Shown: piece after piece, positions 18,129-26,615 of the stretch
Position numbering within the stretch: the stretch's first letter is position 1
Layout of the letters: every line of letters begins with the position of its first letter
Translations under genes and position numbers: made by a program
Notes under the pieces: generated by a model
What the model was told of the DNA's origin: nothing
The model's input: the letters and a program-made list of their open reading frames with translations, nothing else
The model's database searches: none
NCBI RefSeq assembly: GCF_963666145.1
Contig: NZ_OY762614.1
Location: forward strand, 4,640,501 to 4,704,500
Reading direction: 5' to 3'
From: an uncultured Desulfobacter sp.
Lineage (GTDB): Bacteria > Desulfobacterota > Desulfobacteria > Desulfobacterales > Desulfobacteraceae
Length of the DNA: 64,000 nt

Positions 18129-18158
18129 GTTAGGGCAGGCACAGGGGCCTGCCCTAAC
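18129..18158. repeat. Perfect 12-bp REP-like palindrome
   Basis: GTTAGGGCAGGC (18129-18140) and its exact complement GCCTGCCCTAAC (18147-18158) flank a 6-nt ACAGGG loop. There is no T-tract, so it is not a standard terminator. GC-rich palindromes of this look are dispersed in many bacterial genomes as REP-like elements; copy number cannot be checked here. Confidence 0.6.
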
Positions 18159-18505
18159 AATGGCCGACGTTAGAACCAATTCCGCCGTTACCATCGGCGC
18201 TGAATGTCGCAAGCTATCGCAAACGCGTTCATTCAGTTAAAAATTATGTAACGCCGGGATGTCATTATATCTTTACATCGTCGGCAGATCATGTGAACAA
18301 AACAGGATTCATAAATAGAGTCAAGGATGGGAAAAAGTATACATGAAGATCTATTAATCGTCAAAAAAATATTTCGTGAAGAGCCAGTAAAAACAGATGG
18401 GTTGACGGGCATGCCCCCGACGGTCAAAAAAAGCGGCTTGACAGGTTAAGTTAATGATACTGATGCCTTGCTTGAAAAAATGGAATTTCTAGGCTTTCCT
18501 TAAAT

Positions 18506-18537
18506 AAAACTCTATGGTATGTAAAATACATAGTTTT
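18506..18537. promoter_or_regulatory. AT-rich near-palindrome upstream of the Cache/DUF294 gene
   Basis: AAAACTCTATGGTAT and ATACATAGTTTT form an inverted repeat around a short GTAAA centre, broken by one extra G, 66 nt before the start codon. It may be an operator or a leader hairpin. The following gene has only a weak ribosome site. Confidence 0.35.
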
Positions 18538-18602
18538 AAAGCGTTTCAATGAAATTTAAAAAATAATATATTTTTAAGTTACTTAAATAAAGAAAACTAT
18601 CC

Positions 18603-21095
18603 ATGTCAAACAAAGTCATACGAAAATTCTTTTTCTCTATTATCGTCCCGTCCATATTGACCATTTTACTATTTATCTCTTCAATGTACCTGGTTCTTAT
18701 CCCCTCTTTTGAAGAGAACATGATGAACAATAAAAAGGACATGATCCGGGAACTGACCAACACGGCCTGGAGCCTGATAAAAGAGTATGACGATGAGTAC
18801 AAGGATTCGTTGATTACCCTTGAGCAGGCACAACGCCTTGCTGCAAAAAAAATAGGAAAGATGCGATATGGTGCCCAGGGAAAAGATTATTTCTGGATCA
18901 GTGACATGAATGCCGTTATGATCATGCATCCCTATCGTCCCGAACTGAATAATTCAAAGCTGGACAACTATAAAGACCCCAACGGGGTTAGATTGTTTAT
19001 CGAATCCGTTAAGGTTGTAAAAACAATGGACGAAGGGTTTATCAATTACATGTGGCAGTGGAAAGATGATTCCAGTCAAATTGTCCCAAAGCTATCCTAC
19101 GTAAAAGGGTTTGAAAATTGGGGATGGATCATCGGCACCGGGATTTATCTGGATGATGTACAAGCTGAAATCGGTGCGTTAAAAGGCCGGTTAACAAGGG
19201 TGTCACTGTTAATATCGGCAATCGTTATATTGATTCTCTCTTTTATAATCCTGCAAAGCCTTAAGATTGAAGCCGGGCGGAAAAAAGCCGAAGATGACCT
19301 TTTAAAATCCAAGCATAAATATAAAACACTGGTGGAAGCGTCATCCGAAGGAACAATTATGATCAAGGACAGCAGGATCATTTTTTCCAATCATATGTTT
19401 GAACAACTTACCGGAAAAGCCCACGAAGAACTTGTCCGGTCAAAATTTGAGGATATTTTCAGCATCAGCTGGGAAGAGGTTGCCAAATCCATCGCAAAAA
19501 CCAACAAATCCGTCTCCATTGAAACTCAGGTCAAACAAGGAGAAGATCTGTTTCATGATGTTGTGATCTCGGTAACAAGGATTTTCTTTGAAGCACAGGA
19601 AACATATGTCGTGGTTACAAAGGATGTATCACGAAAAAAACAGACAGAGAAAATTGTCCATAATTTAAGCAGCGAGCTTCAAAGTTCGCTGATATTAATG
19701 AATCAGCCCATTTCACAATTTGTAAAGCCGATTGTAAAAACCAACCTGGACGCAACAGTCGCCGAAGCCGCCTCATTAATGGACCGCAAAAAGATGAATA
19801 TTATTTTTATTGCCAATAATGATAAAATGCTTGGTATTGTTGATGACAGTGATCTGCGAAAACGCGTTTTGGCCAAAAACAAAGATGGCCGGTGCCCGCT
19901 TGTGGATGTCATGACCTCCCCCATCATCGGTGTTTCAAATACAGCCTTGCTTTACGAAGTCGTTTTGGAATTTAGAAAACAAAACATCAGTCATCTGGCC
20001 GTAAAAAATGACAGAAACGAAATCATCGGGGTGCTCAGCCGTAAAGATATACTTGAAATTCAGCATAATTCATTAAGTTATATTCTCAGTGAAATTGATT
20101 ATGCCCAGGATGTGAATGAACTTAAAAAGATATATGACAAGATACCGGTTCTTGTGAATGCATTATTGGAGAGCGGAAATAAAACGGAATTGATCACCCA
20201 CATTATTACATCCGTATCCGATGCAATGACAAATCGTGTCATAACTTTTGCTTTGGAAGATCACGGTGCCCCCCCATGCCGATTTGCGTTTGTGGCATTG
20301 GGCAGTGAGGGAAGAAAAGAACAAACCATTGCCACGGATCAGGATAATGCCATCATTTTTGAAGATGTGGGGGAAGAAAACCTTTCGAAAATTAAAAATT
20401 ACTTTCTCAACTTTGCTGAAACCGTGAATAACCACCTGGCCCATGTCGGCTATGAGTTGTGCATCGGTGAAATAATGGCCAAAAATCCCAAATATACGTT
20501 AAGCCTATCGGATTGGAAAAAACAGTTTACAGGCTGGATTAGTACCCCCGAAGCGCAAAATATTATAGACACCGCTGTTTTTTTTGATTTCAGGTGTATT
20601 TATGGTGATAATTTTTTCACGGACGAATTGAGAAAACATATCAATCTGCTCATTGATAAAAAAGCCATTTTTGTTTATCACCTTGCCCAAACTGTTATTC
20701 AGTACAGATCTCCGTTAAATATTTTTGGAAATATTGCCGGTGATGATAATGAAATTTTTGACATCAAAAAAATACTTGTCCCGGTAATCACATTTATCAA
20801 AGTTTTTTCCCTGCAACGTAAAATTGCTGAAACCAATACGTTACGAAGGCTTGAACTTTTATTGGAACAGAACGTCGTTCAAAAACCCATGCATGAGGAA
20901 TTAAAACAGGCATACAATTTTTTAATGGGACTGCGGTTTCGCACCCAAACCAATGCACTAAAAGAACTTAGAAAACCTGATAATACCCTCAATATTAAAA
21001 ATTTGACTGAAATTGAGAAATCGACCTTAAAAAAGGTGTTTTCATTAATATCCGACATGCAGACAAAATTGAATTTAAACTTTAAAGGCCGGTAG
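18603..21095 (+). CDS. Transmembrane Cache-PAS-CBS-DUF294 sensor protein
   Basis: An 830-residue receptor-like protein. Two membrane segments (about 11-33 and 200-222) flank an extracytoplasmic single-Cache (Cache_2-type) domain, seen in the MRYGAQGKDYFWISD and MHPYRPELNN motifs and WGWIIGTGIYLDDV. The cytoplasmic part has a PAS domain (about 235-350), a CBS pair (about 375-500), the DUF294 nucleotidyltransferase-like domain (GSEGRKEQTIATDQDNAI near 567) and the DUF294 C-terminal domain (about 690-825). It has no kinase, GGDEF or methyl-accepting part, so its output must be the nucleotidyltransferase-like domain. The ribosome site is weak. It is convergent with a close relative at 21108 (12 nt apart) and similar in architecture to 26616-29111. 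Known Cache ligands include small carboxylates, but the ligand here is unknown. Confidence 0.85.
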   Translation: MSNKVIRKFFFSIIVPSILTILLFISSMYLVLIPSFEENMMNNKKDMIRELTNTAWSLIKEYDDEYKDSLITLEQAQRLAAKKIGKMRYGAQGKDYFWISDMNAVMIMHPYRPELNNSKLDNYKDPNGVRLFIESVKVVKTMDEGFINYMWQWKDDSSQIVPKLSYVKGFENWGWIIGTGIYLDDVQAEIGALKGRLTRVSLLISAIVILILSFIILQSLKIEAGRKKAEDDLLKSKHKYKTLVEASSEGTIMIKDSRIIFSNHMFEQLTGKAHEELVRSKFEDIFSISWEEVAKSIAKTNKSVSIETQVKQGEDLFHDVVISVTRIFFEAQETYVVVTKDVSRKKQTEKIVHNLSSELQSSLILMNQPISQFVKPIVKTNLDATVAEAASLMDRKKMNIIFIANNDKMLGIVDDSDLRKRVLAKNKDGRCPLVDVMTSPIIGVSNTALLYEVVLEFRKQNISHLAVKNDRNEIIGVLSRKDILEIQHNSLSYILSEIDYAQDVNELKKIYDKIPVLVNALLESGNKTELITHIITSVSDAMTNRVITFALEDHGAPPCRFAFVALGSEGRKEQTIATDQDNAIIFEDVGEENLSKIKNYFLNFAETVNNHLAHVGYELCIGEIMAKNPKYTLSLSDWKKQFTGWISTPEAQNIIDTAVFFDFRCIYGDNFFTDELRKHINLLIDKKAIFVYHLAQTVIQYRSPLNIFGNIAGDDNEIFDIKKILVPVITFIKVFSLQRKIAETNTLRRLELLLEQNVVQKPMHEELKQAYNFLMGLRFRTQTNALKELRKPDNTLNIKNLTEIEKSTLKKVFSLISDMQTKLNLNFKGR

Positions 21096-21107
21096 TATTT
21101 CGGTCTC

Positions 21108-23693
21108 CTATATCTTCTCTGTCGGCACGCTTTCAATAAAATCCAGACTGATTTTTCTTTTGAGCATGGAAATTCTTGAAATAACTTCTTTGAGGTGTTG
21201 CCCCTCTAAATTATTGAGCTCTTCAATGTCTATATCATCATCCACTTTGTCCAAATCGGTATGTTTAAAAATTTGATTGAAAAACCTTAACCGCCAAAGA
21301 TGATTAAATATATAAACGGTCTCTTTAAAAAAATCTTCGGAGATCTCTTCTCTGGCTTTGATTTCACTGAGCCTTTTAATTGTATTTGCGTCATTAATGC
21401 CATGCTTCAGGGCATAGATCCTTGAGAAAATTTCAATGGGCCGCAGCGCCTCTTTAAGATTTAAGGTCTTTGTTCCATCCTGCCGTTCGGTTTTTAATCC
21501 GCCAAAAACATTAACAGGCGTTTTATGGGTCAATGCATTTTTTGCGTAGTAACTGATAAACAACGGATGCTGCTGGAGCAACAGTTGGATTTGTGAATGG
21601 ATTGAGCTTGCCAGATCAACGTCACCATAAGTGCATTTCAGATCGAAAAAAACGTTGAACTCAAGAAAACCGTCAGTTGTCGGGGCAGTCATTATATTTT
21701 TTAATTTTTTCTGCCATTCGGTTTTAGAAAGGCACCATTTGGGGTGCAGCGCCATGATGCCCGCCGGACAGAAATGATAACCCGATGCATTGAGCTTGCT
21801 GCACACCTTGTCGCCAAGTTTTAAAAAATATGCCCTGATCTTGTCCGAAGCGGTTTGTTCGATGTCTTCAAAAATTATGGCATTATCCTGGTCTGAGAAC
21901 ATGGTCATCTCATGTCTTGCGTTGCTGCCAAGGGAAAGGAATGCAAATGCCACCGGCGGCTGACCGATTTCATCTATTGACAGCTCAATGCACCGAACGA
22001 TAACTTCATCGTATGTTGTACCAATCACCATGCACAACGCCTTTGACCTGGCACCTGCATCAATCATGTTCCTTATAATGCCAGGCAGCTTGTTCATGTT
22101 TTGGACGACATGACCAATCCTGTTACTCTCCTTGATCTCCTTGATAAGAGCAGAATGAATCGGTTTATAATCCGCCGGGATATTTGTGGCGGTCTCAATC
22201 CCAATATGGCTTTTGCGGACAATGGGCCGCAAAGAGATCACGTGTCCATGTTTTTCCGATAGGAATATGCGGGATGTCGTTACAATGACATCAATATGGT
22301 TTCCAACAGAATCGGCCGCGATAGCCTCGAACTCTCCGGCGCCGGCGTCGTTTTCAAATACATTAACCAAATGATCTCTTAATCTGCTGTTGCTCTCCAC
22401 ATCGGGAAATATAATGTCCCATATATCGGTTTGATGAAGCTCTGTGTCAGAAAAACCTAATATTTGCTGGAGCTTAAAATTTGAATAGACAATTCTGCCG
22501 TCCATACTCAAAAGATAACCTTCGTTTGAAGATTCGACCAGAGCCCGATAGCGGTCTTTAACTTCTTTCAGGCCTGCTTCAGCTTTTTTCCGGTCATTTT
22601 CAATGCGTCTGCTTTGCAGGAGGAAATAGGCTAGGAGCATAAACAGTCCGTCGACCGTAACGCCGACGATCTGGAAAATATGCAGCTGCAGCGCCTCTTT
22701 TTCTTCTGCAATATCATGAATATATACACCTGTACCGACAATCCATCCTCTTTCGGGAATTCCTTTTACATACGACAGTTTTTCGGCGGTTTTGCTTGGA
22801 TCATCTTTCCATTGCCAATGATACCTTAAATACCCTTCACCATTGGATTTGACAATGCGAACGAACTCAACGAACAGTTTTTTCCCGCTTTTATTCTCTT
22901 CATCCGTATAGTCGCTTAAATCCCTGCCCGTCAATTCCGGACGATAGGGGTGCAGTATCATTTTAGGGGTCATATCAATGATAAAAAAGTAATTTTTGTT
23001 CTGGTTATCATAGCGCATGGTTTTTATGGCATCTATGGTGCGCTGTTTGGCCTCTTCAGGTGTCAGTTCTCCCTTTTCTTCCAATTGCTGAAAGTGTGTA
23101 ATGACGCTGGCGGCGGTCGCTGTCAGTTCTTTTACCATCAGTTTTTTTTGGTTCAGCATATTATTTTCAAAGAGCGGCACTACATAAAAGAATATATAGC
23201 TGATAAACAGGATGATCGCCAAAATAGTCGGCAGCACGATTCGGCTGCCGAAGCTGTCAAAAAATTTTTCGCTTTTTTCCTTTTGATAGGTGTAGGATTT
23301 GCCTTGAAAATAGTCTGTAAGTTCCTGAAAACTTAGTATTTTTTTATCTTCTGTTTCTGCGGAATCATGATACTGCTCTGTGAACGTACCGTTTTCAAAA
23401 TCTTCTCTTTTAGGCAGGTATCCCCGATAATCATCTTTTACGTGTGTTTCAAATACATTTTTGATCTCTTCCCGGGAATACTTGCCCTCAAATTTTTCAT
23501 ATGCTTCTTCCAACCCCTCAACGCAATGACGAAATTTTCTATGGGAATAGGGGTCATAACCAGCCGGGCCTTGTCCTGCAAGTAATCTTTCGAATGAGCT
23601 TGTATCAAAAAAACCATCGAGCCATTGGTGTATATCTTTGCCGGGTACACCAAAAAGTTCTTCGGTTCGCTTTACATGTTCTTCAAGTTTCAT
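21108..23693 (-). CDS. Cache-PAS-DUF294 sensor with an unrecognised N-terminal domain
   Basis: An 861-residue relative of the two other membrane DUF294 proteins, with differences. Residues 1-155 form an extra, hydrophilic, probably cytoplasmic domain that I do not recognise (HRKFRHCVEGLEEAYEKF near 51, DDYRGYLPKREDF near 88). Then come a membrane segment (about 155-178), a Cache_2-like sensor (about 180-340), a second membrane segment (about 345-365), a PAS domain (about 375-490) and the nucleotidyltransferase-like domain near 587-607. The CBS pair is absent, and the signature reads GSNARHEM...SDQDNAI instead of GSEGRKEQ...TDQDNAI. It is convergent with 18603-21095 with only 12 nt between stops. 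Confidence 0.82.
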   Translation of the reverse strand: MKLEEHVKRTEELFGVPGKDIHQWLDGFFDTSSFERLLAGQGPAGYDPYSHRKFRHCVEGLEEAYEKFEGKYSREEIKNVFETHVKDDYRGYLPKREDFENGTFTEQYHDSAETEDKKILSFQELTDYFQGKSYTYQKEKSEKFFDSFGSRIVLPTILAIILFISYIFFYVVPLFENNMLNQKKLMVKELTATAASVITHFQQLEEKGELTPEEAKQRTIDAIKTMRYDNQNKNYFFIIDMTPKMILHPYRPELTGRDLSDYTDEENKSGKKLFVEFVRIVKSNGEGYLRYHWQWKDDPSKTAEKLSYVKGIPERGWIVGTGVYIHDIAEEKEALQLHIFQIVGVTVDGLFMLLAYFLLQSRRIENDRKKAEAGLKEVKDRYRALVESSNEGYLLSMDGRIVYSNFKLQQILGFSDTELHQTDIWDIIFPDVESNSRLRDHLVNVFENDAGAGEFEAIAADSVGNHIDVIVTTSRIFLSEKHGHVISLRPIVRKSHIGIETATNIPADYKPIHSALIKEIKESNRIGHVVQNMNKLPGIIRNMIDAGARSKALCMVIGTTYDEVIVRCIELSIDEIGQPPVAFAFLSLGSNARHEMTMFSDQDNAIIFEDIEQTASDKIRAYFLKLGDKVCSKLNASGYHFCPAGIMALHPKWCLSKTEWQKKLKNIMTAPTTDGFLEFNVFFDLKCTYGDVDLASSIHSQIQLLLQQHPLFISYYAKNALTHKTPVNVFGGLKTERQDGTKTLNLKEALRPIEIFSRIYALKHGINDANTIKRLSEIKAREEISEDFFKETVYIFNHLWRLRFFNQIFKHTDLDKVDDDIDIEELNNLEGQHLKEVISRISMLKRKISLDFIESVPTEKI

Positions 23694-23932
23694 CGCAGTA
23701 TCCTTGAGCTATTTTTTCAACGCAGAAAAGTTAGCACATTAAAGATTGCTTTTCAAAGTGTTCCGCCAAAAATGTCTCTTTTTTATTGAACCTCATCTGA
23801 TCATAAGTGAGGAAACGCCTAATGGATATCTGCTATGGATTGCCAGCCTCAAACCGTTTATAATACGATTAGATATTATAAAAAGCGAGAATGGATCACC
23901 CCGATCTTAATCACTGAAGACAAGGAGCGCTT

Positions 23933-24424
23933 ATGCAAGATATCAAACGTGTTGTCTGCCCGATCGATTTTAGCGATAATACAGAAACGATTGTCAGCAC
24001 GGCGGTGTGTATTGCCGGAAAATTTTCGGCACATCTTGACTTGATTTTTGTTGTTGAAAAATTTGAGGATTATGCGCCCCTTTTTACGCCCCCAACGAGC
24101 CTGCCCGCCATGAGAGATGATTTGCTCAATGCCGCTAAAGAAAGGATGAATGCCTTTATAAAAACGCACGAGGACGAATTTAACAGTTCGGGGGTATCTT
24201 CTGTAAACGGGCAGGTGATCTCCGGAGATATTGCCGAGTCTATTATCAACTATGCCGATTGGGCGGACGCCCAGCTTATTATCATGGGGACCCATGGATA
24301 TAAGGGCTTTAACAGAATCGTGTTCGGCAGTGTGGCGGAAAAGGTTGTCAAAACGGCATGCTGTCCGGTGATGACCATTAATCCCTATCGCAAGGAGTGT
24401 GAAAATGCGCCAAAACAGCGATAA
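23933..24424 (+). CDS. Universal stress protein (UspA family)
   Basis: A 163-residue single Usp domain. It starts VVCPIDFSDN and ends with the ATP-binding signature GTHG-x9-GS (GTHGYKGFNRIVFGS) followed by AEKVVKTACCPVMTI, so it belongs to the nucleotide-binding Usp class. Soluble and probably dimeric. AAGGAG precedes the ATG, and a terminator follows at 24487-24521. Usp proteins are commonly encoded beside transporters and CBS-domain proteins; here it sits between a DUF294 sensor and a DUF3360 permease, which it may modulate (inference). Confidence 0.9.
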   Translation: MQDIKRVVCPIDFSDNTETIVSTAVCIAGKFSAHLDLIFVVEKFEDYAPLFTPPTSLPAMRDDLLNAAKERMNAFIKTHEDEFNSSGVSSVNGQVISGDIAESIINYADWADAQLIIMGTHGYKGFNRIVFGSVAEKVVKTACCPVMTINPYRKECENAPKQR

Positions 24425-24486
24425 CACAGGTTTATGTCATCAACCATGACAAATGACAAAGGCGTTTGCTGCTGTTGTAAATGACT

Positions 24487-24521
24487 AAAGCCCGCAGATG
24501 TCGGGCATCGACGGGCTTTTT
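24487..24521. terminator. Terminator between usp and DUF3360 permease
   Basis: AAAGCCCG (24487-24494) pairs with CGGGCTTT (24512-24519) and runs into T5 on the plus strand. It is 60 nt after the Usp stop and 40 nt from the convergent permease stop, so it may serve both. Confidence 0.75.
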
Positions 24522-24562
24522 AAATGGTTGCCGCAGATCAGATCGTGCGGCAGTAATTTTTT

Positions 24563-26017
24563 TTAGAATATGCCGGGTATCCCGGGAAGCTGGCCCACCA
24601 GTCCAAGGGAAACAACACAGACGATAAACATGGCGCCCGGGATGATCAGTTTTTCATTCCAGGTGAGGGCTTTGGCCCGTTCGGTATCGCCGATAAGTCC
24701 CAGATTGTCCAGGAGCATGGCTGCAGCCCAGCCGAATACCGGATTTACAAAGGCGCAGGCAAAAATACAGGTTCCTGCGCTCTGGGAATCCTTATGGTTG
24801 CTGACCATCTGCATGCCGGCTTCAAGCAACGGCAGGAATACGCCCACAATAAGGGCCACCCGCAGAACAGGTTCCCACATGGCAAGGTCCATGGGATAAC
24901 CCAGTACACCGGCTACCACGCAGAAGATGCCGGTGAGCATCGCGCCACCGGGAATGGGGCGCTTGGCAATGGCTGCGGGAATCATGTAGGTTCCCCAGGA
25001 AGATGCGATATTTCCGCCGCCAAGGCAAGAACCGATGGCCTGGCGAATAGATGCCACCATCATGGTATCGTCAACATCCATGAGAACGGCCTTGGCCTCT
25101 TTGGGATAGTTGAGTTCCTGGAAAACCCGGTGTCCAAGGTAATCCGGCGACCACATGGCAACAGCCAGAATGGCGAAGGGGACAACGGCGACAAAATGGC
25201 CGAGGTTCGGAAGTCCCATGTGCCACCCAGTGTTTGTACCCCACCACCACATTGGATCGAAGTGGGGAAGTCCCGGCGGGGTGGAAAAGTGGAAATCAGC
25301 GCCCATTGTGAATGCGATAATGCCTGCGATGGCAGAACAAAGCGGGATGGCCAGCCAGCGCTTTTGTACGCGTGCCAGATAGGCGTAGACAAGCACGGTT
25401 ACGCCGATCACCGCAAAGGAGACCGCGCCGTTGCCGCCTGCGATCGCCCATTTTCCAAGCTTGCCGATTTGCCCCATAAGTCCGACGGCCCCCAGATAGA
25501 TCAAAAGCCCTCCCCGGACCCCGATTCCGGTCAGATTCATCAGCTTGGAACCGCCCTTTGTGATGGCGAGAATTAGGCCGAATAAGCCAATCAGGATGCC
25601 CAGAGCCAGCGGATGCCCGCCGGCCGCCGCGACAACTGGGATGAGGGGGATCATCGGACCGTGGGTGCCTGCAAGGTTCGAATTCGGATTAAGGAATGCT
25701 GAAAAAAGCAGGACAAAGACGGCTCCGGCGATCAGCATTTCATACCGGACGTTTTCTGCAACGAATGCAGGCGAAAGATTGTACTGGTCTGCAAATGCGG
25801 CTACCATGGCGGTTACCATTACAACCTTTCCAATGGTGGCGGCAATGGCCGGCACAAAATCCTCAATTTCGATGCTGTAATCTCGGAAGGGGAGATTAAC
25901 CCGCCAGCGACGAAATTTCATAATAGTCAATTCATGGTCTAGGTACTCAGCTCGGGTTTTAAATTCGCTCGCTTTCTTACGTTGTTCGCTGTACGACTTC
26001 TCACTGTGCGCTACCAT
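24563..26017 (-). CDS. DUF3360 family membrane permease
   Basis: A 484-residue multi-pass protein with about 12 hydrophobic segments, after a 60-residue charged N-terminus (FKTRAEYLDHELTIMKFRRW, then NLPFRDYSIEIEDF). Motifs AATIGKVVMVTAM, NLAGTHGPMIPLIP and GGHPLALGILIGLFGLILAITKGG match my memory of the DUF3360 family, distantly related to the SulP/NCS2 anion and nucleobase permeases. The substrate is unknown. The upstream region lacks a close partner, and GGAG sits before the ATG. It lies among Cache/DUF294 sensors, so it may be one of their targets; that is inference. Confidence 0.82.
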   Translation of the reverse strand: MVAHSEKSYSEQRKKASEFKTRAEYLDHELTIMKFRRWRVNLPFRDYSIEIEDFVPAIAATIGKVVMVTAMVAAFADQYNLSPAFVAENVRYEMLIAGAVFVLLFSAFLNPNSNLAGTHGPMIPLIPVVAAAGGHPLALGILIGLFGLILAITKGGSKLMNLTGIGVRGGLLIYLGAVGLMGQIGKLGKWAIAGGNGAVSFAVIGVTVLVYAYLARVQKRWLAIPLCSAIAGIIAFTMGADFHFSTPPGLPHFDPMWWWGTNTGWHMGLPNLGHFVAVVPFAILAVAMWSPDYLGHRVFQELNYPKEAKAVLMDVDDTMMVASIRQAIGSCLGGGNIASSWGTYMIPAAIAKRPIPGGAMLTGIFCVVAGVLGYPMDLAMWEPVLRVALIVGVFLPLLEAGMQMVSNHKDSQSAGTCIFACAFVNPVFGWAAAMLLDNLGLIGDTERAKALTWNEKLIIPGAMFIVCVVSLGLVGQLPGIPGIF

Positions 26018-26615
26018 CTTTTAATCTCCTTCTTCTTCGCTACCCCGCCGATCTGCTGGATCTTGTGCATGCACCTTTCGGCGCTTAGGTATAATTAAAG
26101 TGCTGGTTAGAAAAATGGTTCACTGCCTCAACGATATCCAGATTGAAACTCTCTACCTCTTTATTTTAATGAATGCAAGCACTATTTATTATGATTTGCT
26201 TTTTTATCACAGACGTAAAAACTTATTCCTTTAATAATAGATAGTTATTTTTGTGAAAAAAAGACGAAACATAAACAGATCTTCAAGATTTGGCTTGGCC
26301 CGGCCACTGGCACGACATGGACAATGAAGATGCGGTTCGTGACATCGGATTAAAGGGAAATGAAGGATCGTATTTACATGAAAAATATATTTACCCTTAA
26401 CATATGAACTGTTACATTGTCAGGATGTATTTGACTTTGTTCGTTGCAGTAATGGTACATATATACAACATAGTTTCATTAATGCGCTTTTTAAAACGAA
26501 TAAAAATTCAAACGCTTTGTCCAAAAGGATTTTAATATGTCCATGGGCCTGAAATAAAATCCGATGCCTTGAACGCAAATCTTAAAATGACGTCTGCAAC
26601 GATGGAGTTGAACGA
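26018..26615. other. Intergenic region with a possible gene remnant
   Basis: About 600 bases between divergent genes. Near 26275-26400 one forward frame reads smoothly after a stop, containing LAWPGHWHDMDNEDAVRD, and ends at TAA 26398-26400, but it has no start codon with a ribosome site. It may be a remnant of a lost gene. The remainder is AT-rich and promoter-like. Confidence 0.3.

Larger units (their letters stand above)
17974..18602. other. Intergenic region with palindromic elements
   Basis: About 630 bases between divergent genes. It holds a perfect 12-bp palindrome at 18129-18158, a 7-bp inverted repeat CTGAATG/CATTCAG at 18200-18236, and an AT-rich near-palindrome at 18506-18537 upstream of the next gene. 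No gene is seen. Confidence 0.45.
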
